A stretch of DNA of 64,000 nucleotides from Saccharopolyspora kobensis (GTDB taxonomy: Bacteria; Actinomycetota; Actinomycetes; Mycobacteriales; Pseudonocardiaceae). The stretch is from positions 882,973 to 946,972 of the forward strand of contig NZ_FNVB01000003.1 of NCBI RefSeq assembly GCF_900108315.1, in the 5' to 3' direction. Under the pieces are notes generated by a model. The model was not told the DNA's origin, ran no database searches, and worked only from the letters and a program-made list of their open reading frames with translations. This document shows positions 15,159-23,964 of the stretch, piece by piece. A program made the translations under genes and the position numbers. The first letter of the stretch is position 1. Every line of letters begins with the position of its first letter.

Positions 15159-16502
15159 TTGATCGCGCTCCTCGGGTTGTGCATGGTGACGGTCTTCCTC
15201 TTCTTGGTGATGACCAAGCGGGTGTCGCCGATGGTGTCGCTGATCGTGGTGCCCGCGGCGTTCGCGCTGATCGGCGGCTTCGCGACGGAGCTCGGCGACA
15301 TGATCGTCGACGGCATCGGCTCGGTGGCGCCGACGGCGGCGATGCTGCTGTTCGCGATCCTGTACTTCGGGATCATGATCGACGCCGGGTTGTTCGACCC
15401 GATCACCCGCGCGGTGGTCCGGCTGACCCGCAACGACCCGCTGCGGCTGATCGTCGGCACGGTGGCCCTGGTCGCCGTGGTGTCGCTGGACGGCGACGGC
15501 ACCACCACGTTCATGATCACCGTGTCCGCGCTGCTGCCGCTGTACCGGAAGCTGGGCATCAGCCCGGTGCTGATGACCGGCCTGGCCTGCCTGACCAACG
15601 CGATCCTGAACGTGGTGCCGTGGGGCGGCCCGTCCGCCCGCGCCGCCAGCGCGCTGGGGCTGGACCCGCAGGAGCTGTTCGTGCCGATGATCCCGCCGCT
15701 GGTGGCCGGGCTGGCCACCGTCTTCGTGCTCGCCTGGATGCTCGGGCTGCGCGAGCGCGCCCGGGTGCGCAGCGGTGAGCTGGTGCTCGCCGGCGGAGGC
15801 GGCGGCACCACCGGTTCCGGCACCGGCGGCAGCGCTGGCGACTCGGCCGACTTCGACGTGCTGGCCCCGGACCGCGAGTCGCTGCGGCCGAAGCTGATCT
15901 GGTTCAACGCGGCGCTGACCGCCGCGCTGCTGGTGGCGCTGATCGTCGGCGTGCTGCCGATCGCCGTGCTGTTCATGATCGGCACCGGGATCGCGCTGCT
16001 GGTCAACTACCCGCACCTGGACATGCAGCGGGCACGCATCGCCGCGCACGCCGACAGCGTGGTCTCGGTGGTGTCGATGGTCTTCGCCGCCGCGGTCTTC
16101 ACCGGCGTGCTGTCGGGCACCGGGATGATCGAGCAGATGGCGCACTACCTGCTCAGCGCCATGCCGGACGGCCTCTACCCGTTCTTCAGCGTGATCGTCG
16201 CGGTGCTCAGCGTCCCGTTCACCTTCTTCATGAGCAACGACGCGTTCTACTTCGGCATCATGCCGATCCTGGCCGAGGCCGGCGCGCAGCACGGGATCGC
16301 GCCGATCGAGATCGCCCGCGCCTCGCTGCTGGGCCAGCCGATCCACATGCTCAGCCCGCTGGTGCCCGCGATGTACGTGCTGATCGGCCTGGCCAAGGTC
16401 GACCTCGGCGACCACCACCGGTTCGCGATCAAGTGGGCGCTGCTGGTGTGCGCGGTGGTGATCGGCACCGGCCTCGGCATCGGCGTCATCTCGATCCACT
16501 GA
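15159..16502 (+). CDS. citM: CitMHS-family citrate/divalent-metal:H+ symporter
   Basis: 447 residues, about 12 membrane segments. CitMHS features include the N-terminal TKRVSPMVSLIVVP, YFGIMIDAGLFDP, SLDGDGTTTFMITVSALLPLY, and later MSNDAFYFGIMPIL. These carriers import citrate complexed to Mg2+ or Ca2+. The TTG at 15159 is supported by AAGGAGG ending 6 bases upstream. The gene is divergent from a CitA/CitB pair that probably controls it. A Gly-rich linker at about 208-225 separates the two halves. Exact metal preference cannot be told. Confidence 0.9.
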   Translation: MIALLGLCMVTVFLFLVMTKRVSPMVSLIVVPAAFALIGGFATELGDMIVDGIGSVAPTAAMLLFAILYFGIMIDAGLFDPITRAVVRLTRNDPLRLIVGTVALVAVVSLDGDGTTTFMITVSALLPLYRKLGISPVLMTGLACLTNAILNVVPWGGPSARAASALGLDPQELFVPMIPPLVAGLATVFVLAWMLGLRERARVRSGELVLAGGGGGTTGSGTGGSAGDSADFDVLAPDRESLRPKLIWFNAALTAALLVALIVGVLPIAVLFMIGTGIALLVNYPHLDMQRARIAAHADSVVSVVSMVFAAAVFTGVLSGTGMIEQMAHYLLSAMPDGLYPFFSVIVAVLSVPFTFFMSNDAFYFGIMPILAEAGAQHGIAPIEIARASLLGQPIHMLSPLVPAMYVLIGLAKVDLGDHHRFAIKWALLVCAVVIGTGLGIGVISIH

Positions 16503-16511
16503 ACCGAGCCG

Positions 16512-16551
16512 AATCTCGCTCAGGTTAGCCTTGGCTAACCTGAGCGAGATT
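16512..16551. promoter_or_regulatory. Iron-box palindrome (DtxR/IdeR-type) before siderophore-binding gene
   Basis: Two perfect 19-base arms (AATCTCGCTCAGGTTAGCC and its reverse complement) flank TT. The core AGGTTAGCC-TT-GGCTAACCT resembles overlapping IdeR/DmdR boxes (TTAGGTTAGGCTAACCTAA). It lies 13 bases before the ATG, and as a hairpin could also end the citrate-carrier transcript. Confidence 0.75.
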
Positions 16552-16564
16552 GCGAGGCACTCCG

Positions 16565-17566
16565 ATGTCCCCGTTCCCCCTGCGGCGCCGCGCCGCCGCC
16601 CTCCTCGGCGCGTTGGCCGCGCTGCTGCTGGTCGCCGGTTGCGGCGGCCCCGGCACCGACGAGGTGCAGCAGCCCGCCGACGGCGCCTTCCCCGTGACCA
16701 TCCAGCACTCCCAGGGCACCACGGAGATCCCCAAGCGCCCGGAGCGCGTCATCGCACTCGGATACACCGACGTCGACCCGCTGCTCGCCCTCGACGTGAT
16801 CCCGGTGGCCATGCGCCCCTGGGGCCCGACGGACGGCCCCGGCTCGTGGGCGAGGGACCGGCTGCGCGGTGCGAAGCCCTACCTGTTCGCCACGCAGGGC
16901 GACGTCGACCTGGAGAAGGTCGCCTCGCTGCAGCCGGACCTGATCGTGGCGGTCAACGCCGCCGTCGACGAATCGCTGTACCAGCGGCTCTCCGCGGTCG
17001 CGCCGACCATCGTGCGCCCCGAGGGCGTTCCCGACTACGGCACGCCGTGGCAGGACGCCACCCGGATCATCGGCAAGGCCGTCGGCAAGTCGGAGCAGGC
17101 CGAGAAGCTGGTCACCGACACCCAGGCCCGCATCGACCAGGTCGCCGCGCAGCACCCGGAGTTCGCCGAGGCCACCGGCGCGGTGGTGCTGATCAACCCG
17201 CAGGGCGGCTACTGGCCCTACACCCGCAACGACGCGCGCGGCCAGTTCATGGACGGGCTGGGCATCGAGCTGCCCGCCGGTGTGCAGCAGCTCGACGACG
17301 GCAAGCGGTTCTACGTCGACCTCAGCCCGGAGAAGACCTCGCTGCTGGAGTCCGACGTGCTGGTCGTCATCGACCAGAAGGGCAACAGCCAGAGGCTGGC
17401 CGACGACCCGCTGTTCCAGCGGCTGGAGGTGGCCAAGCGCGGTGACGTGATCGTCCTGCCGCACATGGAGGCCGGGATCGAGCTGGCGCACAACACCGTC
17501 CTGAGCATCCCGCACTCGCTGGACACCATCGCCCCGATGATCGCCGAGAAGCTGGCGGACAACTGA
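16565..17566 (+). CDS. Iron-siderophore ABC transporter substrate-binding lipoprotein
   Basis: 333 residues. The N-terminus is a lipoprotein signal with lipobox LVAGC, so the mature protein is anchored outside the membrane. The FepB/FecB-type fold is shown by EIPKRPERVIALGYTDVDPLLAL, LQPDLIVAVN and a C-terminal helix with LDTIAPMIAEKL. It should capture ferric siderophores. The ATG at 16565 has GAGG upstream; a TTG at 16550 in frame is less likely. No permease or ATPase gene follows, so it must use a transporter encoded elsewhere. The iron-box palindrome upstream predicts repression by iron. Confidence 0.9.
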   Translation: MSPFPLRRRAAALLGALAALLLVAGCGGPGTDEVQQPADGAFPVTIQHSQGTTEIPKRPERVIALGYTDVDPLLALDVIPVAMRPWGPTDGPGSWARDRLRGAKPYLFATQGDVDLEKVASLQPDLIVAVNAAVDESLYQRLSAVAPTIVRPEGVPDYGTPWQDATRIIGKAVGKSEQAEKLVTDTQARIDQVAAQHPEFAEATGAVVLINPQGGYWPYTRNDARGQFMDGLGIELPAGVQQLDDGKRFYVDLSPEKTSLLESDVLVVIDQKGNSQRLADDPLFQRLEVAKRGDVIVLPHMEAGIELAHNTVLSIPHSLDTIAPMIAEKLADN

Positions 17567-17570
17567 TTCG

Positions 17571-17605
17571 CGGTCGGTGCCGCGCCCCCGACGCGGCACC
17601 GACCG
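17571..17605. terminator. Bidirectional hairpin between siderophore-binding gene and dctA-like gene
   Basis: CGGTCGGTGCCGCG and CGCGGCACCGACCG form a perfect 14-bp stem around CCCCCGA between two convergent stops. Confidence 0.8.
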
Positions 17606-17610
17606 GCTCT

Positions 17611-18942
17611 TCACAGCTTGGCCGCGTCCGAATCCGGCTCGCGAACCGCGGGCACCTCCGCGGCCAGGACCTCCCGGGCCCGCTCCCGGTCGAAGGCACC
17701 GTCCCACTTGGACACGATGAAGGTCGCCACGCAGTTGCCGAGCAGGTTGGTGACCACGCGCATCGTGTCCATGAAGCGGTCCGCGCCGAGCATCAAAGCC
17801 ACCGCGGCCACCGGGATGACGCCGACCGCGGACGCGGTGGCGGACAGGGCGATGAACGCCGAACCCGGAACGCCCGCCATGCCCTTCGACGTCAGCACGA
17901 GCACCAGGATCACGGTGATCTGCTGGCCGACGGTCAGCTCGACGCCGACGGCCTGCGCCATGAACAGCGTTGCCAGCGAGAGGTAGATCGAGGCGCCGTC
18001 GAGGTTGAACGAGTACCCGGTGGGCACCACGAGCCCGACCGCTTCCTTGCGGCACCCGGCGCGTTCCAGCTTCTCCATGATCCGCGGCATGACGGCCTCG
18101 CTGGACGCGGTGCCCACCGCCAGCGCGAACTCCTCGCGGGTGTAGCGCAGGAAGCGCAGCAGGCTGAGCCCGGTGAAGGCGCGGAGCAGCACGCCGAGCA
18201 CCAGGCAGAACAGCAGTGCGGCGCCGTAGCAGGCGGCGATCAGTTTGGCGTAGGTGTTCAGCGAGGACAGCCCGTACTCGCCGATGAGGTAGGCCATGGA
18301 GCCGAACACCGCGATCGGCGCGAGGCGCATGACGTAGCCGATGATCTTGAAGATGATCTCGCCGGTCTGGTCGATGAACGCGAAGACCTGCGGGGCGCGG
18401 GTGATCCCGACGTGCAGCAGGCCGGCGGCGAACAGGACGGCGAACAGCAGCACCTGCAGCAGCTCGTTCTCGGCGAACGCGGCGACCGCGCTCTCCGGGA
18501 TCATGTGCAGCACGAACTCGGCCGGGCCGGGCATCTGCTCGCCGTGGGTCTTCTCGGTGACCGCGGAGGCGTCGAGCGTGGCCGGGTCGATGTCGAGCCC
18601 GGCACCCGGCTGCAGCACGTTGCCCGCGACCAGGCCCAGCGCCAGCGCCGCGGTGGTGACGACCTCGAAGTAGATCAGCGCTTTCAAGCCGATCCGCCCG
18701 ACCGACCGCATGTCGCCCGCCTTGCAGATGCCGACGACGACCACGCAGAAGATCAGCGGCGCGATCGCCATCTTGATCAGGCGGATGAACCCGTCGCCGA
18801 TCGGCTTGAGCGCCGAGCCGAAGTCCGGCCAGAAGTGACCGACGGCGATGCCGATTGCCGCCGCGATGAGGACCTGGACGAACAGCGAGGACAGGATCCT
18901 CTTCGCCCGGTTCCCGGATGTCTTGCGTTCGGTTTCGCGCAT
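17611..18942 (-). CDS. dctA: Dicarboxylate/amino acid:cation symporter (DctA/DAACS family)
   Basis: 443 residues, about eight membrane segments and two re-entrant hairpins. Family signatures are AVGTASSEAVMPRIME (serine-rich hairpin 1), VPTGYSFNLDG (TM7), VLTSKGMAGVPGSAFIALSAT (hairpin 2, in two parts) and NLLGNCVATFIVSKWDG at the C-terminus. DctA proteins import succinate, fumarate and malate with protons or Na+. The ATG at 18942 (MRETERKTS) is chosen; a longer frame runs into the neighbour gene. It complements the citrate system nearby but is not in that operon. Confidence 0.9.
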   Translation of the reverse strand: MRETERKTSGNRAKRILSSLFVQVLIAAAIGIAVGHFWPDFGSALKPIGDGFIRLIKMAIAPLIFCVVVVGICKAGDMRSVGRIGLKALIYFEVVTTAALALGLVAGNVLQPGAGLDIDPATLDASAVTEKTHGEQMPGPAEFVLHMIPESAVAAFAENELLQVLLFAVLFAAGLLHVGITRAPQVFAFIDQTGEIIFKIIGYVMRLAPIAVFGSMAYLIGEYGLSSLNTYAKLIAACYGAALLFCLVLGVLLRAFTGLSLLRFLRYTREEFALAVGTASSEAVMPRIMEKLERAGCRKEAVGLVVPTGYSFNLDGASIYLSLATLFMAQAVGVELTVGQQITVILVLVLTSKGMAGVPGSAFIALSATASAVGVIPVAAVALMLGADRFMDTMRVVTNLLGNCVATFIVSKWDGAFDRERAREVLAAEVPAVREPDSDAAKL

Positions 18943-19018
18943 GGGCTCACGTCTCTCGTACTGCGGAAAATCGATTTCGCCGAGTGGTAGGAGAGTTTCC
19001 GCAGTCGAGCCGGGCGCG

Positions 19019-20314
19019 TCAAGATGGCGGACGATAATCAACAAAACGTTGAGATGGCTGCAATTCCCGCGACCACCGCCACTCCCCCGGCTCCGGCGCG
19101 CCGACCAGCTTCAGCCCCGCGCGGCGCAGGGTCCGCGCGATCGCGGTGTTGTCGACGTGGGTGTGCGCGGTGAGCGTGCGCAGGTCCAGCTGCCGGGCCT
19201 GCTCGACGAGCCTGCCCGCCAGCGCCGCCCCCACCCCGCGCCGCTGCCAGTCGTCGCGGACCAGCAGGGCGAGCTCGCCGGTGTCGCCGTCGTACATCAG
19301 GTTCCCCATGCCGACCACGTCGCCGTTCGGGGCCACCGCCAGCAGCGCCCGGCCGAGCGCCGGGGTGAGCAGCCGCTGCAGGCCGCGCACGCCCGGCGCC
19401 GGTCCCGGGCTGAAGTAGCGCCGGTAGCGGGCGGCGCTGGAGCAGCGCTCGTGGAACTCGGCCACCAGCGCCACATCCGCGCGGTCGGCCGCCCGGATCG
19501 TCAACTCCACGCCGCCCGAGGTGCGGAACTGGTCCTGCGGTGGGCGAATTCGCGTTCGGCAGGCGGCAGCCAGCTCGACCATCGCGCTCGCCCGAGCGAA
19601 CTCGGCAGGCGTGAACGAACCGCCTGGACGCTCCAGCACCAGCTCACCGCCGCCCGGCGCGGCCAGGCGCATCGCCGTCCCGGAGCACGAGCCCGCCTCC
19701 TCCTGCCAGCGGACTTCCACGCGGCCCAGCAGCGCGGACAGCGCGCGGACGAGATCGGTGCGGCCGTTGACCAGATCGGTGGCCAGGTTCGCGGTTCTCG
19801 TTGGCACGTCGTCGAGTTCCCGCACGTCCGCCCGCGCGACGACGACGTCCCGGCCGCCCGCGGCTTCGACGGCCTCGATCAGCTCCCAGCGGGTTGTCCG
19901 GTCGGGCACGTGCAGCAGGACCTCGTCGACCGCGCCGTCCGCCACCGGGTGGACCTGCATGGTGCGGATGTCGCCGCCGAGCGCGGCCAATCCGCCCGCC
20001 AGCCGGGCGAGCCTGCCCGGTGCGTCGGTGACCGATGCGCGGAGCCTCCACAGCGCCTGGCGGACGTCGGGCTCTTCGGGCACTGGTGCCGGTGCGGTCG
20101 TCGTGACCTGGGGTGGGCGCTTCAGGAACCAGCGGATCGCTGCGACGACCAGCAGAACAGCACCGATCGACAGCAGCACGGACGAGCCGACGGTCAGGGC
20201 GTGCGCGCCGGTCACGGCGAGGTTCACCGCGCCCGCCGCGAGGAACAGCGCGGCCAACTCGACGAGTTCGCGGGTCCAGTCGCCGCGCGCTTGGCGATGC
20301 GGTCCGGGGTTCAT
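19019..20314 (-). CDS. Membrane-anchored ACT-domain/GNAT acetyltransferase fusion
   Basis: 431 residues with an unusual order. Two membrane helices (about 18-60) come first. An ACT-like regulatory domain follows (about 85-160, RASVTDAPGRLARLAGGLAALGG), which in other proteins binds amino acids. A linker region precedes a C-terminal GNAT domain (about 270-415) with the acetyl-CoA loop VRDDWQRRGVGAALAGRLV. The GNAT resembles the Pat-type acetyltransferase modules of Actinobacteria, some of which are controlled by fused ligand domains. Target and ligand are unknown. It is separated by 76 bases from dctA on the same strand. Confidence 0.75.
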   Translation of the reverse strand: MNPGPHRQARGDWTRELVELAALFLAAGAVNLAVTGAHALTVGSSVLLSIGAVLLVVAAIRWFLKRPPQVTTTAPAPVPEEPDVRQALWRLRASVTDAPGRLARLAGGLAALGGDIRTMQVHPVADGAVDEVLLHVPDRTTRWELIEAVEAAGGRDVVVARADVRELDDVPTRTANLATDLVNGRTDLVRALSALLGRVEVRWQEEAGSCSGTAMRLAAPGGGELVLERPGGSFTPAEFARASAMVELAAACRTRIRPPQDQFRTSGGVELTIRAADRADVALVAEFHERCSSAARYRRYFSPGPAPGVRGLQRLLTPALGRALLAVAPNGDVVGMGNLMYDGDTGELALLVRDDWQRRGVGAALAGRLVEQARQLDLRTLTAHTHVDNTAIARTLRRAGLKLVGAPEPGEWRWSRELQPSQRFVDYRPPS

Positions 20315-20336
20315 GAGGCCATGGTTCCGGGGGCGT

Positions 20337-20372
20337 GTTGCGTTCGGTCGACGTGCGGTTTCGGTGCGGTTA
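20337..20372 (-). repeat. Short relative of the dispersed repeat upstream of the GNAT gene
   Basis: Minus-strand AACCGCACC ... GACCGAACGCAAC resembles part of copy 1 (650-735), again just upstream of a gene start. The rest of 20315-20594 holds no gene. Confidence 0.35.
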
Positions 20373-20559
20373 AGCGGGGGACGTCACACTTGGCCCGTAG
20401 CGGTGCGGTGCGCGGCTCGTCGTGCGTTGGGCGCCCTGGCGATTGGTTGCTGCAGTTGGCTCTTTGGGCATCGGCATCGAACGACGACACCCGGCACTCC
20501 GGCGCCGGAGCAGCTCCCTTCCCCGGGTTTGATCACCGCATCGAGTGATCGATATTTTG

Positions 20560-20575
20560 TCGAAACTTTGTTCTA
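20560..20575 (+). promoter_or_regulatory. LexA (SOS) box-like site
   Basis: TCGAAACTTTGTTCTA matches the actinobacterial LexA consensus TCGAAC-N4-GTTCGA at 10 of 12 fixed positions. It lies 20 bases before the start of the DUF222-HNH gene, a family known in mycobacteria to be in the SOS regulon. Confidence 0.65.
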
Positions 20576-20594
20576 TCGGTGCGACAATCGTTGC

Positions 20595-22007
20595 ATGGCA
20601 CCGCTTTTGATGAGTTCCGCTGGTGACGCCGAGGGCCGTTCGGGCTCGGTGACGGCTCCGGCTGCCGCCACCGAGGGTGGGGTGGCCGTCGAGCTCTGCG
20701 CTGGCGGGCGGTCTGCGGTGGCTCTTCGCGATGCCGAGATCGTTGCTGAGATCGCCGAGATCGAGCGGGCCGTGCGGGTGGCCCGGATGCGGCAGTTGCA
20801 GTTGATCGCCGAGGCCGGGCATCGCGGGTTGCACGTCGAGCGGGGAGCGCGCTCACCGCAGGCATGACTGCAGGGGTTGCTCAACATCGACTTCGGGGAG
20901 GCCAAGTCGCGTGTTGTCGTGGCGCGCGACGTCGAGCAGCGGACGTCCGGCTGGGGCGAACCGCTGCCCGCCGATCTGCCCGCCACCGCTGCCGCGTTGA
21001 CCGACGGGGCCATCGGAATCGAGCACGCGCGAGTCGTTTCCCGCTGTGTGCGAACCATGCCCGAGCACACGCGGGTTCACCACACTCCCCAGATCGACGC
21101 CATCCTGGCCGACAACGCGCGCCGCATGTGCCCGCGTGATCTCGCCAAGCTGGCCGAGCGCATCAAGTACCTGCTGGACCAGGACGGGGCGTACCGCGAC
21201 GAGGAGGCGCAGCACGAGGCGCGGGAGCTGCACTGCGCCACCGGGCGGGACGGCATGCTGGTCGTCAAGGCGCGGCTCGACCGGGAAGTCGGTGCGAAGT
21301 TCGTCGAAGCGCTCCGGCCGCTGGCATGCCCTCGCCCCGAGACCGAGGGCGAGAAGGATCCGCGCAGTGCCGGGCAGCGCAACGCCGACGGGTTCGCCGC
21401 GATGATCGATCTGGTGCTGGACTCCGACCAGATGCCCCGCACCGGCGGGCAGCGGCCGCACCTGAACATCACCATCGACTTCGACGACCTCAAGCGCGGG
21501 TCGCTGCTCGGCGACGAGGGCATGCCCGGCACGCTCCAGGCGACCGAACAGTCCATCACCGCTGAGAACGTCCGCCGCATCGCCTGCGACTGCGAGGTGT
21601 TGCCGATGGTGCTCGGCGGGGACAGCCTCCCGCTGGACGTCGGAACCTCCCGGCGAACAGCACCCACGCACATCCGGGCCGCCCTGTTGCAGCGCGACGG
21701 CGTGTGCGCTTTCCCTGGCTGCGATCGTCCGCCCGGCACACCGCAAGCGCACCACGTCGTGCACTGGATCGACGGCGGCCCCACCACCGTCGAGAACATG
21801 GTCATGCTCTGCGCACATCACCACCGCGTCGTGCACGGTCAGCGGTGGGGAATCGGCCTGCACCACGGTCGGCCGGTGTTCACGCCACCGTCCGATGTGG
21901 ACCCGTCACGGAAACCCAGACCTGGCGGCAGAGCGCTGCCCGCCGAATACCGCGCAACCCTCCGGGATCTCATCCCTGCACCCAGGGCCCCGGAGGGCAC
22001 CGCGTGA
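20595..22007 (+). pseudogene. DUF222-HNH endonuclease (13E12-repeat family) interrupted by an in-frame TGA
   Basis: 470 codons with one stop: the first part (20595-20867) ends RSPQA, then TGA (20865-20867). The same frame continues LQGLLNIDFGEAKSRV without any shift to 22007. Related proteins read straight through at this place, so TGA probably replaces a sense codon such as TGG. Part one is the start of the DUF222 helical domain. Part two contains the rest and a C-terminal HNH nuclease motif: CAFPGCDRPP, QAHHVVHW, GGPTTVENMVMLCAHHHRVVH. A LexA-like box lies upstream. A restart at the TTG/CTG after the stop would give a shortened protein that keeps the nuclease. Confidence 0.85.
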
Positions 22008-22086
22008 CGCCCGCGTGCCCGAGGGGCCTGAAGTACTGTCCCGCGATGATTGTGCGGAACGGCGTCGGAGGCGGCTGGCCCCCGGG

Positions 22087-22635
22087 TCAGCGCAGACCGG
22101 TCGCCCATGCCGTGAGTGCGGCGAAGTCGTTGCTGGTGAGACCGCAGCGGGGATCGACCCGGTGCAGCAGAGCAGGACCGTTGTGATGCTCGTTCACCCA
22201 GGCCCGATCCGCTTCGGTGATCTCGTCATCGATCCAGGCGAAGGCCCGGCCTTTCGCCCAAGCGACGATCTCCGGGGTCTTCCAGAACACGCCGCCCCCA
22301 GGCTCGTCACGCGGCGAGGGCCAGGCGATGAAGGGCAGCTCGGGCAGTCCTAGGACCGGTGCGACGAAAGCGTTGGCTTCGTCCTCCCACGTGGTCGCCC
22401 ACACCAGCTCGAAGGGGAGCGCGTCCAACGCCTGGCCGTGCGCCGGGTTGAGCCACACCCGCAGAGGTTTCACCCGCTTGTTCGGCAGACCCCACTCAGC
22501 CAGACGGCGCCGTTCGGCGGCCTCCCAGCTGGGCGTCAGAAACCGGTGCGTCCGGTAACCTTCGGGCCGCCGATGCGGCTCCGCGGCGAACGGGTTCAGC
22601 GGACCGTCCACATCCACCAGCAGCACTGGGCGCAC
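22087..22635 (-). CDS. Small HAD-like hydrolase
   Basis: 182 residues from a GTG at 22635 with GGGGGAGGGG upstream. The N-terminus LLVDVDGPLNP is the HAD nucleophile motif (DxD), and FAWIDDEITEADR near the C-terminus gives the acidic motif IV. The region between (AHGQALDALPFELVWATTWEDEAN) is shared with uncharacterised actinobacterial HAD-domain proteins. Substrate unknown. The gene stands alone between the HNH gene and the polyol operon, separated from the latter by a terminator. Confidence 0.75.
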   Translation of the reverse strand: MRPVLLVDVDGPLNPFAAEPHRRPEGYRTHRFLTPSWEAAERRRLAEWGLPNKRVKPLRVWLNPAHGQALDALPFELVWATTWEDEANAFVAPVLGLPELPFIAWPSPRDEPGGGVFWKTPEIVAWAKGRAFAWIDDEITEADRAWVNEHHNGPALLHRVDPRCGLTSNDFAALTAWATGLR

Positions 22636-22771
22636 CAGCCCACCCCTCCCCCGTTCCGCATCGCACGGTACCGGCCGACGGCGGGCCCGCCCAGCGAATT
22701 CCCGGCAGGTGGCGATCTGCGCGAACGCGGCCTTCGAAGCGGTGGGGCGACCGGAATGCAAAGGGGTCGTG

Positions 22772-22803
22772 GGCGCACCGCCGTGCAGTGCGCCCACGAC
22801 CTA
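22772..22803 (-). terminator. Terminator of the polyol operon
   Basis: GTCGTGGGCGCA and TGCGCCCACGAC pair around CCGCCGTGCAG a few bases beyond the aldolase stop. Bounds are accurate to a few bases. Confidence 0.75.
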
Positions 22804-22808
22804 CGGGT

Positions 22809-23456
22809 TCAGCGGGCCTGCTGGCCGTATCCGCTGAAGAGCTCCGCGCAGCGGGACATTTCCTCGTCGCTGAGCAGGCTGGGTTCACCGACCTGCTTCG
22901 CGGTCAACCACAGTTCGCACAGCCACTCCAGCTGCCGGGCGCGGTTGTAGGCCTTCGGCAGGGAGTCCGCGATGGTCACCGTGCCGTGGTTGCGCAGGAT
23001 GCAGCCGGTCCGGCCGATCAGGGCCTTCGACATCGACACCGCCAGCTCGGGGGTGCCGAACGTCGCGTACTCCGCCACCCGCACCGGGCCGCCGAAGTCC
23101 GCCAGCTGGTAGTGCACCGCCGGGACCTCGTCGCGCAGCAACGACAACGCCGTCGCGTTCAGCGAATGCGTGTGCACCACGGCGCCCGCATCGTGCTCGC
23201 GGTACGCGGTGAGGTGCATCGGCAGTTCCGACGTCGGCTTGAGGTCGCCCTCCACCACGTCGCCGTCGAGGTTCACCACGGGGATGTCGGCGACCTGTAG
23301 GTCGTCGTAGTCGACACCAGAGGGCGTCACCGCCACCAGGTCGCCGCAGCGGACCGACACGTTGCCGGACGTGCCTACCACCAGCCGGTCCGCCGTCATG
23401 CGCTGGGCGATGGCGATGACCTCGCTCCGTTGCGCGGCCAGTCGCGAACTGCTCAC
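22809..23456 (-). CDS. Class II aldolase (L-fuculose-phosphate aldolase family)
   Basis: 215 residues. Zinc-aldolase motifs are present: VVGTSGNVSVR (phosphate loop), TPSGVDY, SELPMHLTAYREH with the catalytic glutamate, HTHSLNATAL (two zinc histidines) and RNHGTV (third zinc histidine). Such enzymes split 1-phospho-ketoses, usually into DHAP plus an aldehyde. The start is a GTG at 23456. It is last in a six-gene minus operon with a DhaK-type kinase, FGGY kinase and RpiB-type isomerase, pointing to a polyol or short ketose as substrate. Confidence 0.88.
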   Translation of the reverse strand: MSSSRLAAQRSEVIAIAQRMTADRLVVGTSGNVSVRCGDLVAVTPSGVDYDDLQVADIPVVNLDGDVVEGDLKPTSELPMHLTAYREHDAGAVVHTHSLNATALSLLRDEVPAVHYQLADFGGPVRVAEYATFGTPELAVSMSKALIGRTGCILRNHGTVTIADSLPKAYNRARQLEWLCELWLTAKQVGEPSLLSDEEMSRCAELFSGYGQQAR

Positions 23457-23469
23457 TTCACACCTTCGT

Positions 23470-23964
23470 TCAACAGGAGGCGCCGGGGACGTCCGACGCC
23501 GACTCGTAACCGCTGATCGCCGCCACCTTCTCAGCCGACGGCGAGGACTCGTCGAAGTGGTATCCCAGCCACTCCGATGCGAGCTTGCGGGCCAGCTCCA
23601 AGCCCACCACTCGCTGGCCGAAGCACAGCACCTGCGCGTTGTTGCTCAGGATCGAGCGCTCCACCGAGTAGCTGTCGTGCGCGGTGACCGCGCGGATGCC
23701 CGGCACCTTGTTCGCGCTGATCGCCACGCCGAGACCGGTGCCGCACACCAGCAGCGCGCGGTCCGCCTTGCCCTCGGCGACCAGTCGGGCCGCGTTGACC
23801 GCCACGTGCGGGTAGGCCGTGTGCTCGTCGGAGCCCACGCCCACGTCGACCACGTCGGCCACTCGCGGGTCGTTCTCCAGGTCCTTCTTCAGCGCGTCCT
23901 TGTACTGCAGCCCCGCGTCGTCGGAACCGACCACGATGCGCAGCGGCGCCTGCTGCTCAGTCAC
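23470..23964 (-). CDS. RpiB/LacAB-family sugar-phosphate isomerase (DerI-like)
   Basis: 164 residues. RpiB motifs are [51 protein letters not shown] and [18 protein letters not shown]. The active-site cysteine is in VCGTG. The nearest functional analogy is DerI, the D-erythrulose-4-phosphate isomerase of Mycobacterium smegmatis tetritol use, partnered there with a DhaK-type kinase. A fused DhaK-DhaL kinase gene is immediately upstream with a 4-base overlap, the same pairing. Ribose-5-phosphate isomerase activity cannot be excluded. Confidence 0.88.
   Translation of the reverse strand: MTEQQAPLRIVVGSDDAGLQYKDALKKDLENDPRVADVVDVGVGSDEHTAYPHVAVNAARLVAEGKADRALLVCGTGLGVAISANKVPGIRAVTAHDSYSVERSILSNNAQVLCFGQRVVGLELARKLASEWLGYHFDESSPSAEKVAAISGYESASDVPGASC

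Noticed and set aside
18924..18939. TGCGTTCGGTTTCGCG resembling the dispersed repeat
   Set aside because: It is only 16 bases and encodes the native N-terminus of the dicarboxylate symporter; chance similarity.
20865..20867. Selenocysteine at the in-frame TGA
   Set aside because: DUF222-HNH proteins have no selenocysteine, no convincing SECIS-type hairpin follows, and no sel genes are in the window.
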